In this document: positions 18,116 through 26,977 of the stretch, piece after piece
Layout: every line of letters begins with the position of its first letter
Position numbering within the stretch: position 1 is the first letter of the stretch
DNA from: JAMXLO01 sp963791495
Lineage (GTDB): Bacteria; Pseudomonadota; Alphaproteobacteria; Acetobacterales; Acetobacteraceae
Assembly: GCA_963791495.1 (NCBI GenBank)
Contig: CAWBST010000013.1
Span: 558,001 to 622,000, forward strand
Length of the DNA stretch: 64,000 nt
Direction of reading: 5' to 3'
Position numbers and translations under genes: made by a program
The notes under the pieces: generated by a model
What the model was told of the DNA's origin: nothing
Database searches by the model: none
What the model saw: the letters and a program-made list of their open reading frames with translations, nothing else

Positions 18116-18420
18116 GATGGTCCCATCAATTCCGCGGGTGGACGAGCTCGTCAAGGCGATGGGGATCAGCAAGGGATCAGCAAGGGCCGGGTGTCGCGGC
18201 TCTGTGCCGAGATCGACGAGCGGGTGCAGACCTTCCTGCGTCGTCCGATCGAAGGCGAATGGCCATCTCTGTGGCTGGATGCCACCTACGTCAAAGCCCG
18301 GCGCGAAGTGCTCGGCATGACGATCGGCAACAGCGAAGCCGAGCCGTTCTGGACCAAGTTCCTGCGCTCGCTCACACGGCGCGGCCTACGCGGCGTCAAG
18401 CTGGTCATCTCCGATGCATC
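18116..18420 (+). pseudogene. IS256-family (mutator-type) transposase fragment
   Basis: Read across two frames this gives 'PRVDELVKAMGISKG', then 'VSRLCAEIDERVQTFLRRP', 'WLDATYVK' and 'RREVLGMTIGNSEAEPFW' with 'LRGVKLVISDA'. These are core segments of IS256-family transposases, including the first catalytic Asp in the DATY motif. An 11-base tandem duplication (18165-18175 and 18176-18186) breaks the frame. About twenty codons that normally lie between 'YVK' and 'RREV' are missing. Both ends of the element are absent. Confidence 0.8.
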
Positions 18421-18425
18421 CGGGG

Positions 18426-18690
18426 ATGTCCATCGAGACGGTGCCCAACCGGACGTCGCCGCCGGCGGTGCTGCTGCGGGAGAGCTACCGTGACGAGTCG
18501 CGCGCAGAAGCGCATCCTCGCCAACCTGCCGGGCGAGGTTGGCGACGGGCTGAAGGCACTGCTCACGGACGGCGTGGTGATCGGCACCGGCCCCGACGAG
18601 ATGCGGATCGTGCGGTCGGTGGCCATGTGGCGGCGGTGCTGGGAACGCTGCGCAGGATCGCGCTTGCTTGGCCACGCCAGCGCGGTCCCG
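18426..18690 (+). pseudogene. IS1634-family transposase fragment (N-terminal region)
   Basis: The piece starts 'MSIETVPNRTSPPAVLLRES' and, after frameshifts, continues 'RAQKRILANLPGEVGDGLKA' and 'GTGPDEMRIVRS'. It parallels the first ~90 residues of the longer IS1634-type transposase at 28153-29899 in this window. It abuts the IS256 fragment with no spacer, so the two elements were fused by deletion or recombination. At least two frameshifts make it non-functional. Confidence 0.8.
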
Positions 18691-18702
18691 CTGGCGCGAA
18701 AG

Positions 18703-20031
18703 TCAAGCACGGAAAAAGCGGTTCTCCGGCCGAGGCAAACCCATGTTCTCGCGCAGCGTGCAGCCCGCGTATTCACGACGGAGAATTCCGCGGTGCTGCA
18801 GCTCCGGCACCACGCGCTCGACAAAATCGTCCAGGCCACCCGGCAGGAACGGGAACATGACATTGAATCCGTCGCAGGCGTCGGTGAGCAGCCACTCCTC
18901 CATTTGATCGGCGATCATCGCAGGCGTGCCGAGCAGCGCCGGACCGGAATAGCCGCCGAGACGCTGAGCGAGCTGCCGCACTGTCAGGTTCTCGCGTCGC
19001 GCCAGATTGATGGCACGCTCCCGACCGCTCTTGCTCGCGTTGGTCTCGGGAATCTCCGGCAGGGGCGCATCGGGATCGAAACGCGATGCGTCGGTGCCCA
19101 ATGCTATGGACAACGAGGCGAGCGCACTGTCGTAATGCACCAGGCTGTCCAACTTCGCCCGCTTCTCCTGGGCCTCGTCCAGAGAGTCGCCGATGACCAC
19201 GAACGCACCGGGCAGGATCTTCAGGTGGTCCGGGTTGCGGCCGAGCTTGGCCATGCGGCCCTTGATGTCGGCATACAATGCACGTCCGCCGTTGATGTCC
19301 CCAGCGCCGGCGAACACCATCTCCGCGGTCTCCGCGGCAAGCTGTCGGCCGGCATCGGAGGCGCCGGCCTGCACGATGACCGGCCACCCCTGGATCGGCC
19401 GCGCGATGTGCAATGGCCCGCGCACCGAATAATACTTTCCCGTGTGGTTCAGGACGTGCATGCGCGACGGGTCGAAGTACTCGCCAGTCTGCACATTGCG
19501 GATGAACGCATCCTCCGCCCAACTGTCCCACAGGCCGGTCACCACATCATAGAACTCGCGGGCGCGGCGGTAGCGTTCGTCGTGATCGATGGCCTCGTCC
19601 AGGCCGAAGTTCAGTGCAGCATCCGGATTGGATGTGGTCACGATGTTCCACGCGGCGCGCCCGCCGCTGATATGGTCGAGCGAGGCGAAGCGGCGCGCGA
19701 CGTGAAACGGCGCATCGAAGGTGGTGGAGCCGGTGGCGATCAGGCCGATATGCTCGGTGACCATGGCGAGCGCCGACAGCAGGGTGAACGGCTCGAACGA
19801 CGTCACTGTGTGGCTGCGCTTCAGTGCATTCATGGGCATGTTGAGCACGGCCAGGTGGTCTGCCATGAAGAACGCGTCAAACCGGCCGCGCTCCAACGTC
19901 TGGATGAAGCGCTTGATATGCGCGAGATTGAAGTTGGCATCCGGGTAGGCGCCGGGATAACGCCAGGATGCCGTATGGATGGTGGTCGGCCGCATGAAGG
20001 CGCCGAGATGGAGTTGACGTCGCGTTGTCAT
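18703..20031 (-). CDS. LLM class flavin-dependent monooxygenase (NtaA/SnaA/DszA type)
   Basis: A 442-residue protein with a strong GAGGAAGGA ribosome binding site. It carries the family's hallmarks: 'FDAFFMADHLAV', 'PFHVARRFASLDHISGGRAAWNIVTT', 'HTGKYYSVRGPLHI' and 'VIVQAGASDAGRQLAAETAEMVF'. These FMNH2-dependent two-component monooxygenases attack compounds such as nitrilotriacetate, dibenzothiophene sulfone or other xenobiotics, and need a separate flavin reductase. None lies next to it. It sits between transposase fragments on both sides (IS256/IS1634 pieces to the left, IS1634/Tn3 pieces to the right), so it was probably acquired or relocated by transposition. Confidence 0.92.
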   Translation of the reverse strand: MTTRRQLHLGAFMRPTTIHTASWRYPGAYPDANFNLAHIKRFIQTLERGRFDAFFMADHLAVLNMPMNALKRSHTVTSFEPFTLLSALAMVTEHIGLIATGSTTFDAPFHVARRFASLDHISGGRAAWNIVTTSNPDAALNFGLDEAIDHDERYRRAREFYDVVTGLWDSWAEDAFIRNVQTGEYFDPSRMHVLNHTGKYYSVRGPLHIARPIQGWPVIVQAGASDAGRQLAAETAEMVFAGAGDINGGRALYADIKGRMAKLGRNPDHLKILPGAFVVIGDSLDEAQEKRAKLDSLVHYDSALASLSIALGTDASRFDPDAPLPEIPETNASKSGRERAINLARRENLTVRQLAQRLGGYSGPALLGTPAMIADQMEEWLLTDACDGFNVMFPFLPGGLDDFVERVVPELQHRGILRREYAGCTLRENMGLPRPENRFFRA

Positions 20032-20184
20032 ATTGGTCCTTCCTCAGGACCGATGATGGGCGACAGGGCGAGACGGTGCAAACGAGGATTTATCCTGGTC
20101 CGCATGATAGGATGTCATGAACCACGGAGCGGATTTCTGAGTACAAGGCGTTGAGGTGGTTGGTACTGCCTGCTTGCATCCTGT

Positions 20185-20445
20185 CTACGCGAGTTGGGTG
20201 ACGCCGAGCAGATGGAGTGCTCTGCGCTGTAGCCTTGTTGGTGCGGCGAAGACGATGTCTTGGCGCTCGGCTGCGAGCCGGAGGAGATTTCGCGTCAGCG
20301 TTGCCAGATCGACGAGCGAGGTGCGGAAGCTGTGGACTGGCAGCGGTTCGCCATGCGCGGATCGGTTTGCTTGCTGGCGGCTTTATCGCTGGCGGCCGGC
20401 GAGGGTTTTGCGTTGGCGACGGGGGAGGAGCGTTGCACTAAGCGG
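20185..20445 (-). pseudogene. IS1634-family transposase fragment (C-terminal region)
   Basis: The minus strand reads 'LVQRSSPVANAKPSPAASDK' and, after a frame change, 'GEPLPVHSFRTSLVDLATLT', then 'RLQRRALHLLGVTQLA' and a stop at 20185. This is the characteristic tail of IS1634-type transposases. It is on the opposite strand from the N-terminal fragment at 18426, so the two do not come from one simple insertion. Confidence 0.8.
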
Positions 20446-20471
20446 CCAGTGCCGGCGACGTCGGCCGGCTG

Positions 20472-20745
20472 ATGCGCCTGTTTCATCGCACAATCGAAGC
20501 CGTCGCCAGGGCCCAGGAGAGTGACGGGAACGCATTCGAGGTCGTGGAAGAGGTGGTGGGTTGGGCCAGGTGGCTGCGCGTACGCAGCGAGGTCGAGGGG
20601 CTGGCCAATCTGATGCCGCGCGTACGCATCACGGAACTGCTGCACGAAGTGAACTGCGTGACCGGCATTGCATCCGCGTTCACCAATCTGACGACGGGTG
20701 AGCGCTTCGACGACGCAAATGCATTGCTTGCTGCCACCCCGCAGG
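20472..20745 (+). pseudogene. Tn3-family transposase fragment
   Basis: The frame contains 'MPRVRITELLHEVNCVTGIA' followed by 'SAFTNLTTGERFDDANAL', which matches the segment of Tn3-family transposases that precedes the DDE core. The DDE core itself and both element ends are missing. It is an internal relic about 90 codons long, head to tail with the IS1634 tail piece. Confidence 0.75.
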
Positions 20746-20988
20746 GCCGTCCGCATCTTCGGCATTGCCGCCGAAACGCCCGAGGAGCACTGTCAAGGTT
20801 CCGGCTATGTTCCAGGTCCTCCGAACCTGATCTGCCGATGCTCCGCTCCCACCGGCTTAGATCGTTCGACCAATCGCGCGCCTATAAGTGGCAGGACTAT
20901 CGTCCTGCTCACCGAACAGTTGGTGAGGACGCAAGGATTGCCCGCGGCCAAGACCACGAGGATAGAAGACGAAACCCCGACTAAACGG

Positions 20989-21153
20989 GTGCTTGTCGAA
21001 GCTCACACCTCACGCCGAACAGTGCAGATCAAATGCTGCGGGCAGTGGATAAGCTGCGACCAATTCACCACTCTGTGCGATAACTGTGGCGCCGGATATG
21101 ATCATGCGGGTCAGCGCCTCAAGCCACGTTACCAGTGGAGCGACGCACGATAG
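20989..21153 (+). pseudogene. Small cysteine-rich (zinc-ribbon-like) conserved protein, probably truncated
   Basis: The frame ending at 21153 reads 'QIKCCGQWISCDQFTTLCDN' followed by 'CGAGYDHAGQRLKPRYQWS'. The C-x-C-x-C-x2-C spacing and the 'GQ.L.PR.QW' ending resemble a small conserved protein that often accompanies accessory DNA. The GTG at 20989 is a possible start without a clear ribosome binding site. The usual acidic C-terminal extension (around '..QWGEETGE') is cut short. I cannot give a function. Confidence 0.4.
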
Positions 21154-21361
21154 ACGTACCCTGCGGTGACGGACCAAGCGAACCCTGACGCCCTACCGAC
21201 CCGGGCTCGACGCGCGATTCATGAGCGCTGGCTTGCCACACGGCGCACCCTGCTGCGGCGCGACGGCCTCGTCGGCAGCGAGGTGCCGATGCGCCCGGCG
21301 GATGAAAATCTCGGAAAAACTATCCGGGCTGCCTCACCTCGACCTCTATGCCCGGTGCGAG

Positions 21362-21545
21362 TCATGACTGGCCATCGAAGGCGACGCTATCGCCAGGCGC
21401 GATCCCCGACAGGATCGCAGTGAAGCCTTCAGCGCTCGGTCTCGGCTTCACGGGGTGAACGGCGGCAGTGTGGTCCGGCCGCACGACATACACAAAGGGC
21501 CCGCTCTCGTCGCGCTGGACCGCGCGATCCGGTAGGCAGTCGGTG
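21362..21545 (-). pseudogene. RND efflux periplasmic adaptor remnant (C-terminal end)
   Basis: The minus strand reads 'LPDRAVQRDESGPFVYVVRP' followed by 'DHTAAVHPVKPRPSAEGFTA' and 'ILSGIAPGDSVAFDGQS'. This is the membrane-proximal end of an MdtA-like adaptor. About 60 residues are left, with no hairpin, lipoyl or barrel domain upstream. It is not a copy of the adaptor gene at 44295 but a relic of a different one. Confidence 0.7.
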
Positions 21546-21794
21546 CGCCCCGCGCAATCACGAGGGGCCCTGGTTACAGGGCCCGATCGGCGTTGGCGAA
21601 TTACGCCTTCAGTCGCACCTGACCGTTCGCCTGGGACCCAGCGCCGAGTTGCATGGACCCGCCGGGCCACGTGCTCACCTCGTAATGCTCCTCGTTGACC
21701 GAACAAGGTCTGACAACTCTCCGATTAGGCAAAAATGCTGCATCCGGATCAGCATATCGTGCATAATATGTAACCAAACGTTCCCGGAGGATGC

Positions 21795-23370
21795 ATGGCT
21801 CGCCCGTTCATAAGGGTTCTGGCAAGTAGCCTGGTCCTCAATGCGACATTCCCTCTCGACATACTGGCCCAGACGAACCCGGCCGCCATCGCCCAGCCTC
21901 CAGCCACTGCACAGCCGTTCAACGCGGAACAGCTCGACGCGCTCGTGGCCTCGATAGCGCTCTACCCTGACGATCTGCTGACCCAGCTCCTGATGGCCTC
22001 GACCTTCCCGCTCGAGGTTGTGGCAGCGGCGCGCTGGGTCGAGGACCCGGCACACAAGTCACTGTCCGGCGATACGTTGGCGAAGGCACTCGAAGCAGAG
22101 CCGTGGGACCCGAGCGTGAAGTCCCTGGTGCCGTTCCCGGTGGTCCTGGCGACCATGAACAGCAATCTGACGTGGCTGCAGCAGCTCGGTTATGCGTTCG
22201 CCACACAGCAGGCGGACGTGTTCGCCGCGGTGCAACGCCTTCGCCGCCTGGCGCAGGCGAACGACAAGCTGCAGTCATCGCCCCAGCAGGTCGTGAGCAC
22301 GCAGCAGGTGCCGGTCGAACCACCGACGGGCAGCAGCCAGCCCCCGACGCAGCAGGAGGTGATTGTCATCCAGCCGACGCAGTCGGACACCGTCTACGTG
22401 CCGAGTTACAATCCGACAGTAGTGTACGGCTCGTCGTGGCCGTACCCGTCTTATCCGCCGTACTACGCAGCCCCGCCGCCCGGTTACTATTTCGGTACCG
22501 CGCTGGCCACCGGACTGGCGTTCGCGGCCGGCGCCGCGGTTGTGGGCGGGCTATGGGGCTGGGCAAGCCCGGCTTGGGGGGGCGGCTACGCCAACGTCAA
22601 CGTCAACCGGTTCAACAACATCAACGTGAACCGGGCGCAGATCGCCTCTTCCCGATGGAACTCGGCGACAGCCGGCGGCAGGGCCGGCAATTTCTCTCGC
22701 GCACCGAGCGGGCCGGTAGGCCTTCCCGGCCGTTCGCAAGTTTCCGTACCAGGCAGCGCGGTTAGGCCCCCCACCCGCGGCGGCGTAGGGGGCGTTGGCA
22801 GCGCAGGTGGCGTGGGTGGCGTCGGCGGAGCAGGCGGGATTGGGAGCATCGGGAGGCCCAGGCGGCCCAGGCGGTGTCGGAGGCGTAGGCGGTGCAGGTC
22901 GTCCGGGTGGCGTTGGTGGTGCAGGTGGGGTTGGTGGCGCCGGCAGGCCAGGGAGCCCCGGCGGTGTCGGAGGCGTAGGCGGTGCGGGTCGTTTGGGCGG
23001 CGTGGGTGGCGTTGGCGGTGCAGGTGGGGTTGGTGGCGCCGGCAGGCCAGGCGGCACCGGCGGTGTTGGAGGCGTAGGCGGTGCAGGTCGTCCGGGTGGC
23101 GTTGGTGGTGCAGGTGGGATTGGTGGTGCCGGCAGGCCGACCCAGCAGCCGACCGGCGGAGGCCAACGCTTCGCGGGCGCGCAGCGTCCGGGCGGCGCGT
23201 TCGGTGATATGAGCGGCGGACGCCAGGCCGGGCAGTACGGACAGCGCGGGGCGCAGAGCCGATCGGCGGCTCAGCGACAGTCGTTCGGCGGCGGTGGTCG
23301 CGGTGGTGGAGGCGGCGCACGCGGTGGCGGTGGACGTTCTGGTGGTGGACGTGGCGGCGGGCGGCGTTAG
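21795..23370 (+). CDS. DUF3300 family exported protein with a frameshifted glycine-rich tail
   Basis: Signal peptide at 1-26 ('VLASSLVLNATFPLDILAQ'), then the DUF3300 domain: 'LDALVASIALYPDDLLTQLL', 'FPLEVVAAARWVED' and 'YVPSYNPTVVYGSSWPYP'. A hydrophobic 'GLAFAAGAAVVGGLWGW' segment follows, then a long Gly/Val/Ala-rich repeat tail. One extra G in the GGG run at 22851-22853 shifts the frame. Read literally, the protein becomes Arg-rich and stops at 23207. With that base removed it continues through 'GGVGGVGGAG' repeats and 'AFGDMSGGRQAGQYGQ' to a natural stop at 23370. Function unknown; the family is exported and precedes a DUF2950 gene, as it does here by 10 bases. Confidence 0.8.
22862..23150 (+). 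repeat. Glycine-coding minisatellite, about three units of 90-99 bp
   Basis: The block around AGGCGTAGGCGGTGC recurs at 22881, 22971 and 23070, giving periods of 90 and 99 bases. Each unit encodes GGVGGVGGAGRPGGVGG-type text. Changes between units are mostly synonymous or add whole 9-base steps, as expected for repeat slippage under coding constraint. Confidence 0.8.
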
Positions 23371-23380
23371 GAGGTCGTCG

Positions 23381-24328
23381 ATGGGAGCGCCGAAGAGCTG
23401 GCTGTGCTCAATTTTGGCTGCGATCCTCTTGCTCGGGATCGCACGGGCGGCACCCGCCAATCCGCCCGAACCTCAGCGCACCTTCGCATCGGCCGAGGAA
23501 GCCGCGAAAGCGTTCGTCGCTGCACTGCGCGATAACAAGAAGGCTGAACTACGCGCGATCCTGGGGCCGGAGGCCGACCGCGTCGTCAACTCTGGTGACC
23601 GATATGCCGATCAGGAACGCCATCGACACTTCGTCGCTCTGTACGACGAGAAGCACGTAATCGACCAAAAAAGCCCCGGGCGAGCGGAGCTGAGTGTCGG
23701 GCCCAACGACTGGCCTCTACCGATCCCGCTCGTCGAGAGCAATGGGCGCTGGATGTTTGACACGAGTGCGGGTGCACAGACGATCGTCGACCGCCGCATC
23801 GGGCGCAACGAGTTGTCAGCGATCCGTACACTGCTCGCCTGCGTAGACGCTCAGCACGATTATTTCGAACGTGCCAAGCAGGCAAGCGGCAGCGGGGTCT
23901 ACGCCACACGTCTGGTGAGTACGCCCGGGCGCCACGACGGATTGCATTGGCCGGTCCCCGAGGGCGAGACCGAAAGCCCGCTGGGACCGCTGGTCGATGC
24001 GGCGCAGGACGCGGGCTACCCGGGCGAACTAATCGGCGGCAAGCCCAGCCCATACGAAGGCTACTTATTTCGAATTCTTAAGGGACAAGGTCCAAACGGG
24101 GATGGTGGCGCCAAGTCGTTTATGCAGTCGGGCCGCATGACCGGCGGCTTCGCATTGATCGCGTGGCCGGCGCTATTTGGGACAAGCGGGATCATGACGT
24201 TTATCGTCGGCCCGAATGGCGATGTGTATCAGAAAGACCTCGGAGCCAAGACCGCGAGCATCGCCGCGGGGATGACGGCGTTCGACCCAGACCTTACATG
24301 GTCACGTGTCGAGGTGACGAACGAGTGA
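23381..24328 (+). CDS. DUF2950 family exported protein
   Basis: A 315-residue protein from the ATG at 23381, with a TAGGAGG ribosome binding site that overlaps the end of the previous gene. A signal peptide is present ('LCSILAAILLLGIARAAPA'). The family pattern is 'FASAEEAAKAFVAALRDN', 'FDTSAGAQTIVDRRIGRNEL', 'YEGYLFRILKGQGPN' and 'GFALIAWPALFGTSGIMTFIV'. DUF2950 proteins are periplasmic and of unknown role. They are very often encoded after DUF3300 genes, as here, so the two probably work together in the envelope. Confidence 0.9.
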   Translation: MGAPKSWLCSILAAILLLGIARAAPANPPEPQRTFASAEEAAKAFVAALRDNKKAELRAILGPEADRVVNSGDRYADQERHRHFVALYDEKHVIDQKSPGRAELSVGPNDWPLPIPLVESNGRWMFDTSAGAQTIVDRRIGRNELSAIRTLLACVDAQHDYFERAKQASGSGVYATRLVSTPGRHDGLHWPVPEGETESPLGPLVDAAQDAGYPGELIGGKPSPYEGYLFRILKGQGPNGDGGAKSFMQSGRMTGGFALIAWPALFGTSGIMTFIVGPNGDVYQKDLGAKTASIAAGMTAFDPDLTWSRVEVTNE

Positions 24329-24599
24329 CCAGAAATCCTCGGCCGCCGCCCGCCATCCTGTTTAGGCCATCGACTGACGGCCACGACCTAATAACAGTGA
24401 CTTGGCCTGCAGATTGTGCGCCTGAATCTGTCCGAAAGCGTTGAATGCGGGCATCGATCACGGGTGACTATCCAGACATGGCGTCTACTCGCAATTTCCC
24501 GGCGCAATCTCCGCGACGTTCGGCGGCATAGTTCTCATCGAGCCATCCGCGTTCGGCAATGCTTGTCCTAAATGCGTGATAGTGTGCACTCCGTGCCGA

Positions 24600-25463
24600 T
24601 TATCTCGAACGCAAGAGCGACACAATTCTGTCACACCCGACGATTGCATCACCGAGCGCCAGAAATCCCGCAGGATCCTTCGGCGGCTCAGCCAGCCCCA
24701 CCGCTTGGCTCGCGTTACCAGAAGGCGTCCAGATTTCTCGTCTCGCCAGCAAGTAGACGCCATACACCGCTCGCAGATCATGCTGGTCAAGTCCGAGCAA
24801 CTCCTGCTGCACCGTATAAGCCGCAAGCGCTGCGTTGGTGATGATGGAAGCCTCGATCAGGGCATCACGATAGCGCCTATGCCTTGTCACGGCCGGGCCG
24901 AACGCGCTGGTCAGTCGCCTTGCTGTCGCCTGAACCACAATGAGCTGGCGATCTACAATGCCGCGAAGCGCGTGGTTCGTTGCCAGCGGCAGGTATCCGG
25001 CCGGCTGCAGGAATGTATCGACCGCAGCAGAGAGGGCGCCACAGCCACTGTGTCCCAGGACGACGACGAGCCGCAGGCTGCCCCGCAGATTCTCTATCGC
25101 ATAACGCAGGCTGCCGAGTACATCGCTGCCCAGGCCGTTGCCAGCAACCCGAACCACGAACAGGTCGTTCGGCCCTTCGTTGAAGATCAGCTCGACCGGC
25201 ACCCGCGCATCAGAGCAGCCGAGCACCGCCGCAAACGGGCGGTGTTTCGCCGGAGTCTCGCCGGGAAGCAGACCGAGGTCCCCCGGATCAACATCGATGG
25301 TACGCCGGGCGGTGCCGCTGTCCGCCGCCAGTGTATCCAGCAGGCCGGCGAATGCGCGATTGCCTTCGTCAAGGCGAAGGCGCGCGGCATCGGCATCCGC
25401 GGGACGAGGGCGGACCAGTGCAGCCAACTCGCCGTATCGATAGGTGATCTCGACCGTTCTCAT
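24600..25463 (-). CDS. Beta-class carbonic anhydrase
   Basis: A 287-residue protein. Zinc ligands and catalytic dyad are visible: 'LGCSDARVPVE' (Cys ~83, Asp ~85, Arg ~87) and 'VVVLGHSGCGAL' (His ~138, Cys ~141). It interconverts CO2 and bicarbonate. It is longer than common 200-230 residue forms, with an N-terminal extension and about 70 extra C-terminal residues ('AVYGVYLLARREIWTPSG' and onwards). Its ATG overlaps the stop of the small upstream gene by four bases, so translation is coupled. Confidence 0.92.
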   Translation of the reverse strand: MRTVEITYRYGELAALVRPRPADADAARLRLDEGNRAFAGLLDTLAADSGTARRTIDVDPGDLGLLPGETPAKHRPFAAVLGCSDARVPVELIFNEGPNDLFVVRVAGNGLGSDVLGSLRYAIENLRGSLRLVVVLGHSGCGALSAAVDTFLQPAGYLPLATNHALRGIVDRQLIVVQATARRLTSAFGPAVTRHRRYRDALIEASIITNAALAAYTVQQELLGLDQHDLRAVYGVYLLARREIWTPSGNASQAVGLAEPPKDPAGFLALGDAIVGCDRIVSLLRSR

Positions 25464-25771
25464 GACCCGCTCGCTACCGGCTGTGGCTTCAAAACATCGG
25501 CCAACGAGGCCTTCAACTCGCGTCCCTTCTGGTCCTCCTGAAGTGCGGCCGCCCGGTTCTGACCGTCGCAGGTCGAGCGGCCGACGCTGCGATTGACGCG
25601 GCCTTCATCGTCGATGAACTCGAGGTTCGACCACACGCGCCAAGGTTCGTGGTCGTGCTCGCGTAAGAACTGAGGCACGTCGCGCTCCCGGTCCAAAGCA
25701 AAGGCGCTCACCGCGGCGGCGGGTTGCGGGGCGCATATGAGCAATGATGGCATGACGCATTGCTGGAGCAC
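25460..25771 (-). CDS. Small protein with a NERD-like N-terminal segment, possibly a remnant
   Basis: About 97-103 residues (ATG at 25753 is an alternative start). The middle reads 'VPQFLREHDHEPWRVWSNLE' followed by 'FIDDEGRVN', which resembles the start of the NERD nuclease-like domain found at the N-terminus of PglW-type protein kinases of phage-defence systems. There 'VNEVDLL' normally follows. Here the sequence switches to unrelated text ('RSVGRSTCDGQNR') and soon stops. It may be the tail-less relic of such a kinase that was captured as a leader gene of the carbonic anhydrase. The similarity is short and recalled, not computed. Confidence 0.45.
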   Translation of the reverse strand: MLQQCVMPSLLICAPQPAAAVSAFALDRERDVPQFLREHDHEPWRVWSNLEFIDDEGRVNRSVGRSTCDGQNRAAALQEDQKGRELKASLADVLKPQPVASGS

Positions 25772-26089
25772 TATATATCCTGTCGAGGGACAGGGTGCAC
25801 CCGGTCGATGTGTCGTTTACAACGGCGCTCAAGGTCTTCTCGAAATGGGGCACCGGCGCCGGTGAGTTCGTGCGGGCAATGCGACCCGTGAGCATCGTGC
25901 CACAAGACCGCGCGCCGATGCACCATACACCAGACCATCAGGTACCGGCGGACGCTCGGTTCAAGTAAGCTACCTCCGGGACGGAGGGAACGGTTGGGAC
26001 AACCAGCCATCAGCAAAGGTTTGGTTTGCGTTTCCCACGGCAACGAGCGAACGTGCGAGCCGTCGTTCGCTGCAGGCAGGTGCCGCGAT
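25772..26089. other. Intergenic region, 318 bases
   Basis: No recognisable gene or element end. Open frames here lack any support. Confidence 0.35.
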
Positions 26090-26977
26090 TCAGGTCCGCA
26101 GTTTCGCTTCCTCTTCTGCAAGCAACAGCTTCACCATCTGCTGGGACTGTGCATCCAGCTTTGCCCTCCCTACCCGCCTCAGTAAGCTCTGGAAAACTTC
26201 CATGTTCGGTACAGCAAGCGACCCCATGGGGGTCTGTACAACAAGGTTGTCCTTTTCCGACTTTCTTTGTTCCCGAGCTGCTACGGTCTCGGCTCGGACC
26301 GCTCTGCTCTGACTGACTAGTCGGCTAGATGAACCAAGAATCTGTTTCGTCTGCGACAACGTTGCTTCGAGCGTCGTGTAGGATCGGGCAAGTTTCTCCT
26401 GTTTCTTGCGCAAGTCATTGCCAAGGCCTCGAATGATACGGAGGGTCTCCCTAGTGCGGGTGACTTGAGACGTGGCCTGCATCATCGCCCGACCTGACTG
26501 TATCCGGTCTGGCCATTCTGTTTTGAACGTCCGCTGGGTCCCACTGATGTAGCTGCCAATGGCTGTCAGCGGCTGGCTTAGTTCGTGCGCGACCGTCGCC
26601 ATAACGTCGGCAAGTTGGGCGCCGGCCACACTCCCTACTGGCACAATATCGGAGTGCAGTTCCGTCACCAGGGCTTCTCGAACCCCGGTTTCAGCAAGAA
26701 AGTACCAGTGATTTGCGGCCATTACCGGTCGGCCATCAGCCCGACGATGAATTAGCCCACCAAACCATTCATTGCGATCCACGAGCACAGCCTCGATTTC
26801 GTCCAGCGCCTGCCAAGAAGTGGTCCTTAGCAGTTGGTGCGAGGCTCGGCCGATGGCTTCGCAGGCAGCAAATCCATAGCGTTCCTCCATGGCGGGGGAC
26901 CAGAACGCGATGCGCCCGTCCATCTGTCGGATCAACGCCGCCGGCAGGTCCACGTGGCTGTCGTTGATGCGCCGCAT
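26090..26977 (-). CDS. PAS-domain sensor with a HisKA-like box but no kinase catalytic domain
   Basis: About 295 residues from the ATG at 26977; a longer reading from a TTG at 27037 adds an unlikely Arg-rich start. A PAS domain comes first ('GRIAFWSPAMEERYGF', 'RRADGRPVMAANHWYFL'). A histidine-kinase dimerisation box follows, 'MATVAHELSQPLTAIGSYIS', with the phospho-acceptor His at about 131. Instead of the HATPase domain, the protein continues as a charged helical region ('RIIRGLGNDLRKKQEKLARS') and ends with 'MEVFQSLLRRVGRAKLDA'. It could be a truncated kinase or a phosphotransfer/scaffold protein that depends on another kinase. Confidence 0.7.
   Translation of the reverse strand: MRRINDSHVDLPAALIRQMDGRIAFWSPAMEERYGFAACEAIGRASHQLLRTTSWQALDEIEAVLVDRNEWFGGLIHRRADGRPVMAANHWYFLAETGVREALVTELHSDIVPVGSVAGAQLADVMATVAHELSQPLTAIGSYISGTQRTFKTEWPDRIQSGRAMMQATSQVTRTRETLRIIRGLGNDLRKKQEKLARSYTTLEATLSQTKQILGSSSRLVSQSRAVRAETVAAREQRKSEKDNLVVQTPMGSLAVPNMEVFQSLLRRVGRAKLDAQSQQMVKLLLAEEEAKLRT

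Noticed and set aside
18259..20154. Long plus-strand open frame (631 codons) opposite the LLM monooxygenase
   Set aside because: It is antisense to a gene with clear family motifs and a strong ribosome binding site. Its protein is Arg/His-rich with no family look, typical of a shadow frame in GC-rich DNA. Only its first part overlaps the real IS1634 relic.
22862..23150. CRISPR-like repeats
   Set aside because: The repeats are contiguous, vary in length by multiples of 3 and encode Gly-rich protein. There are no unique spacers.
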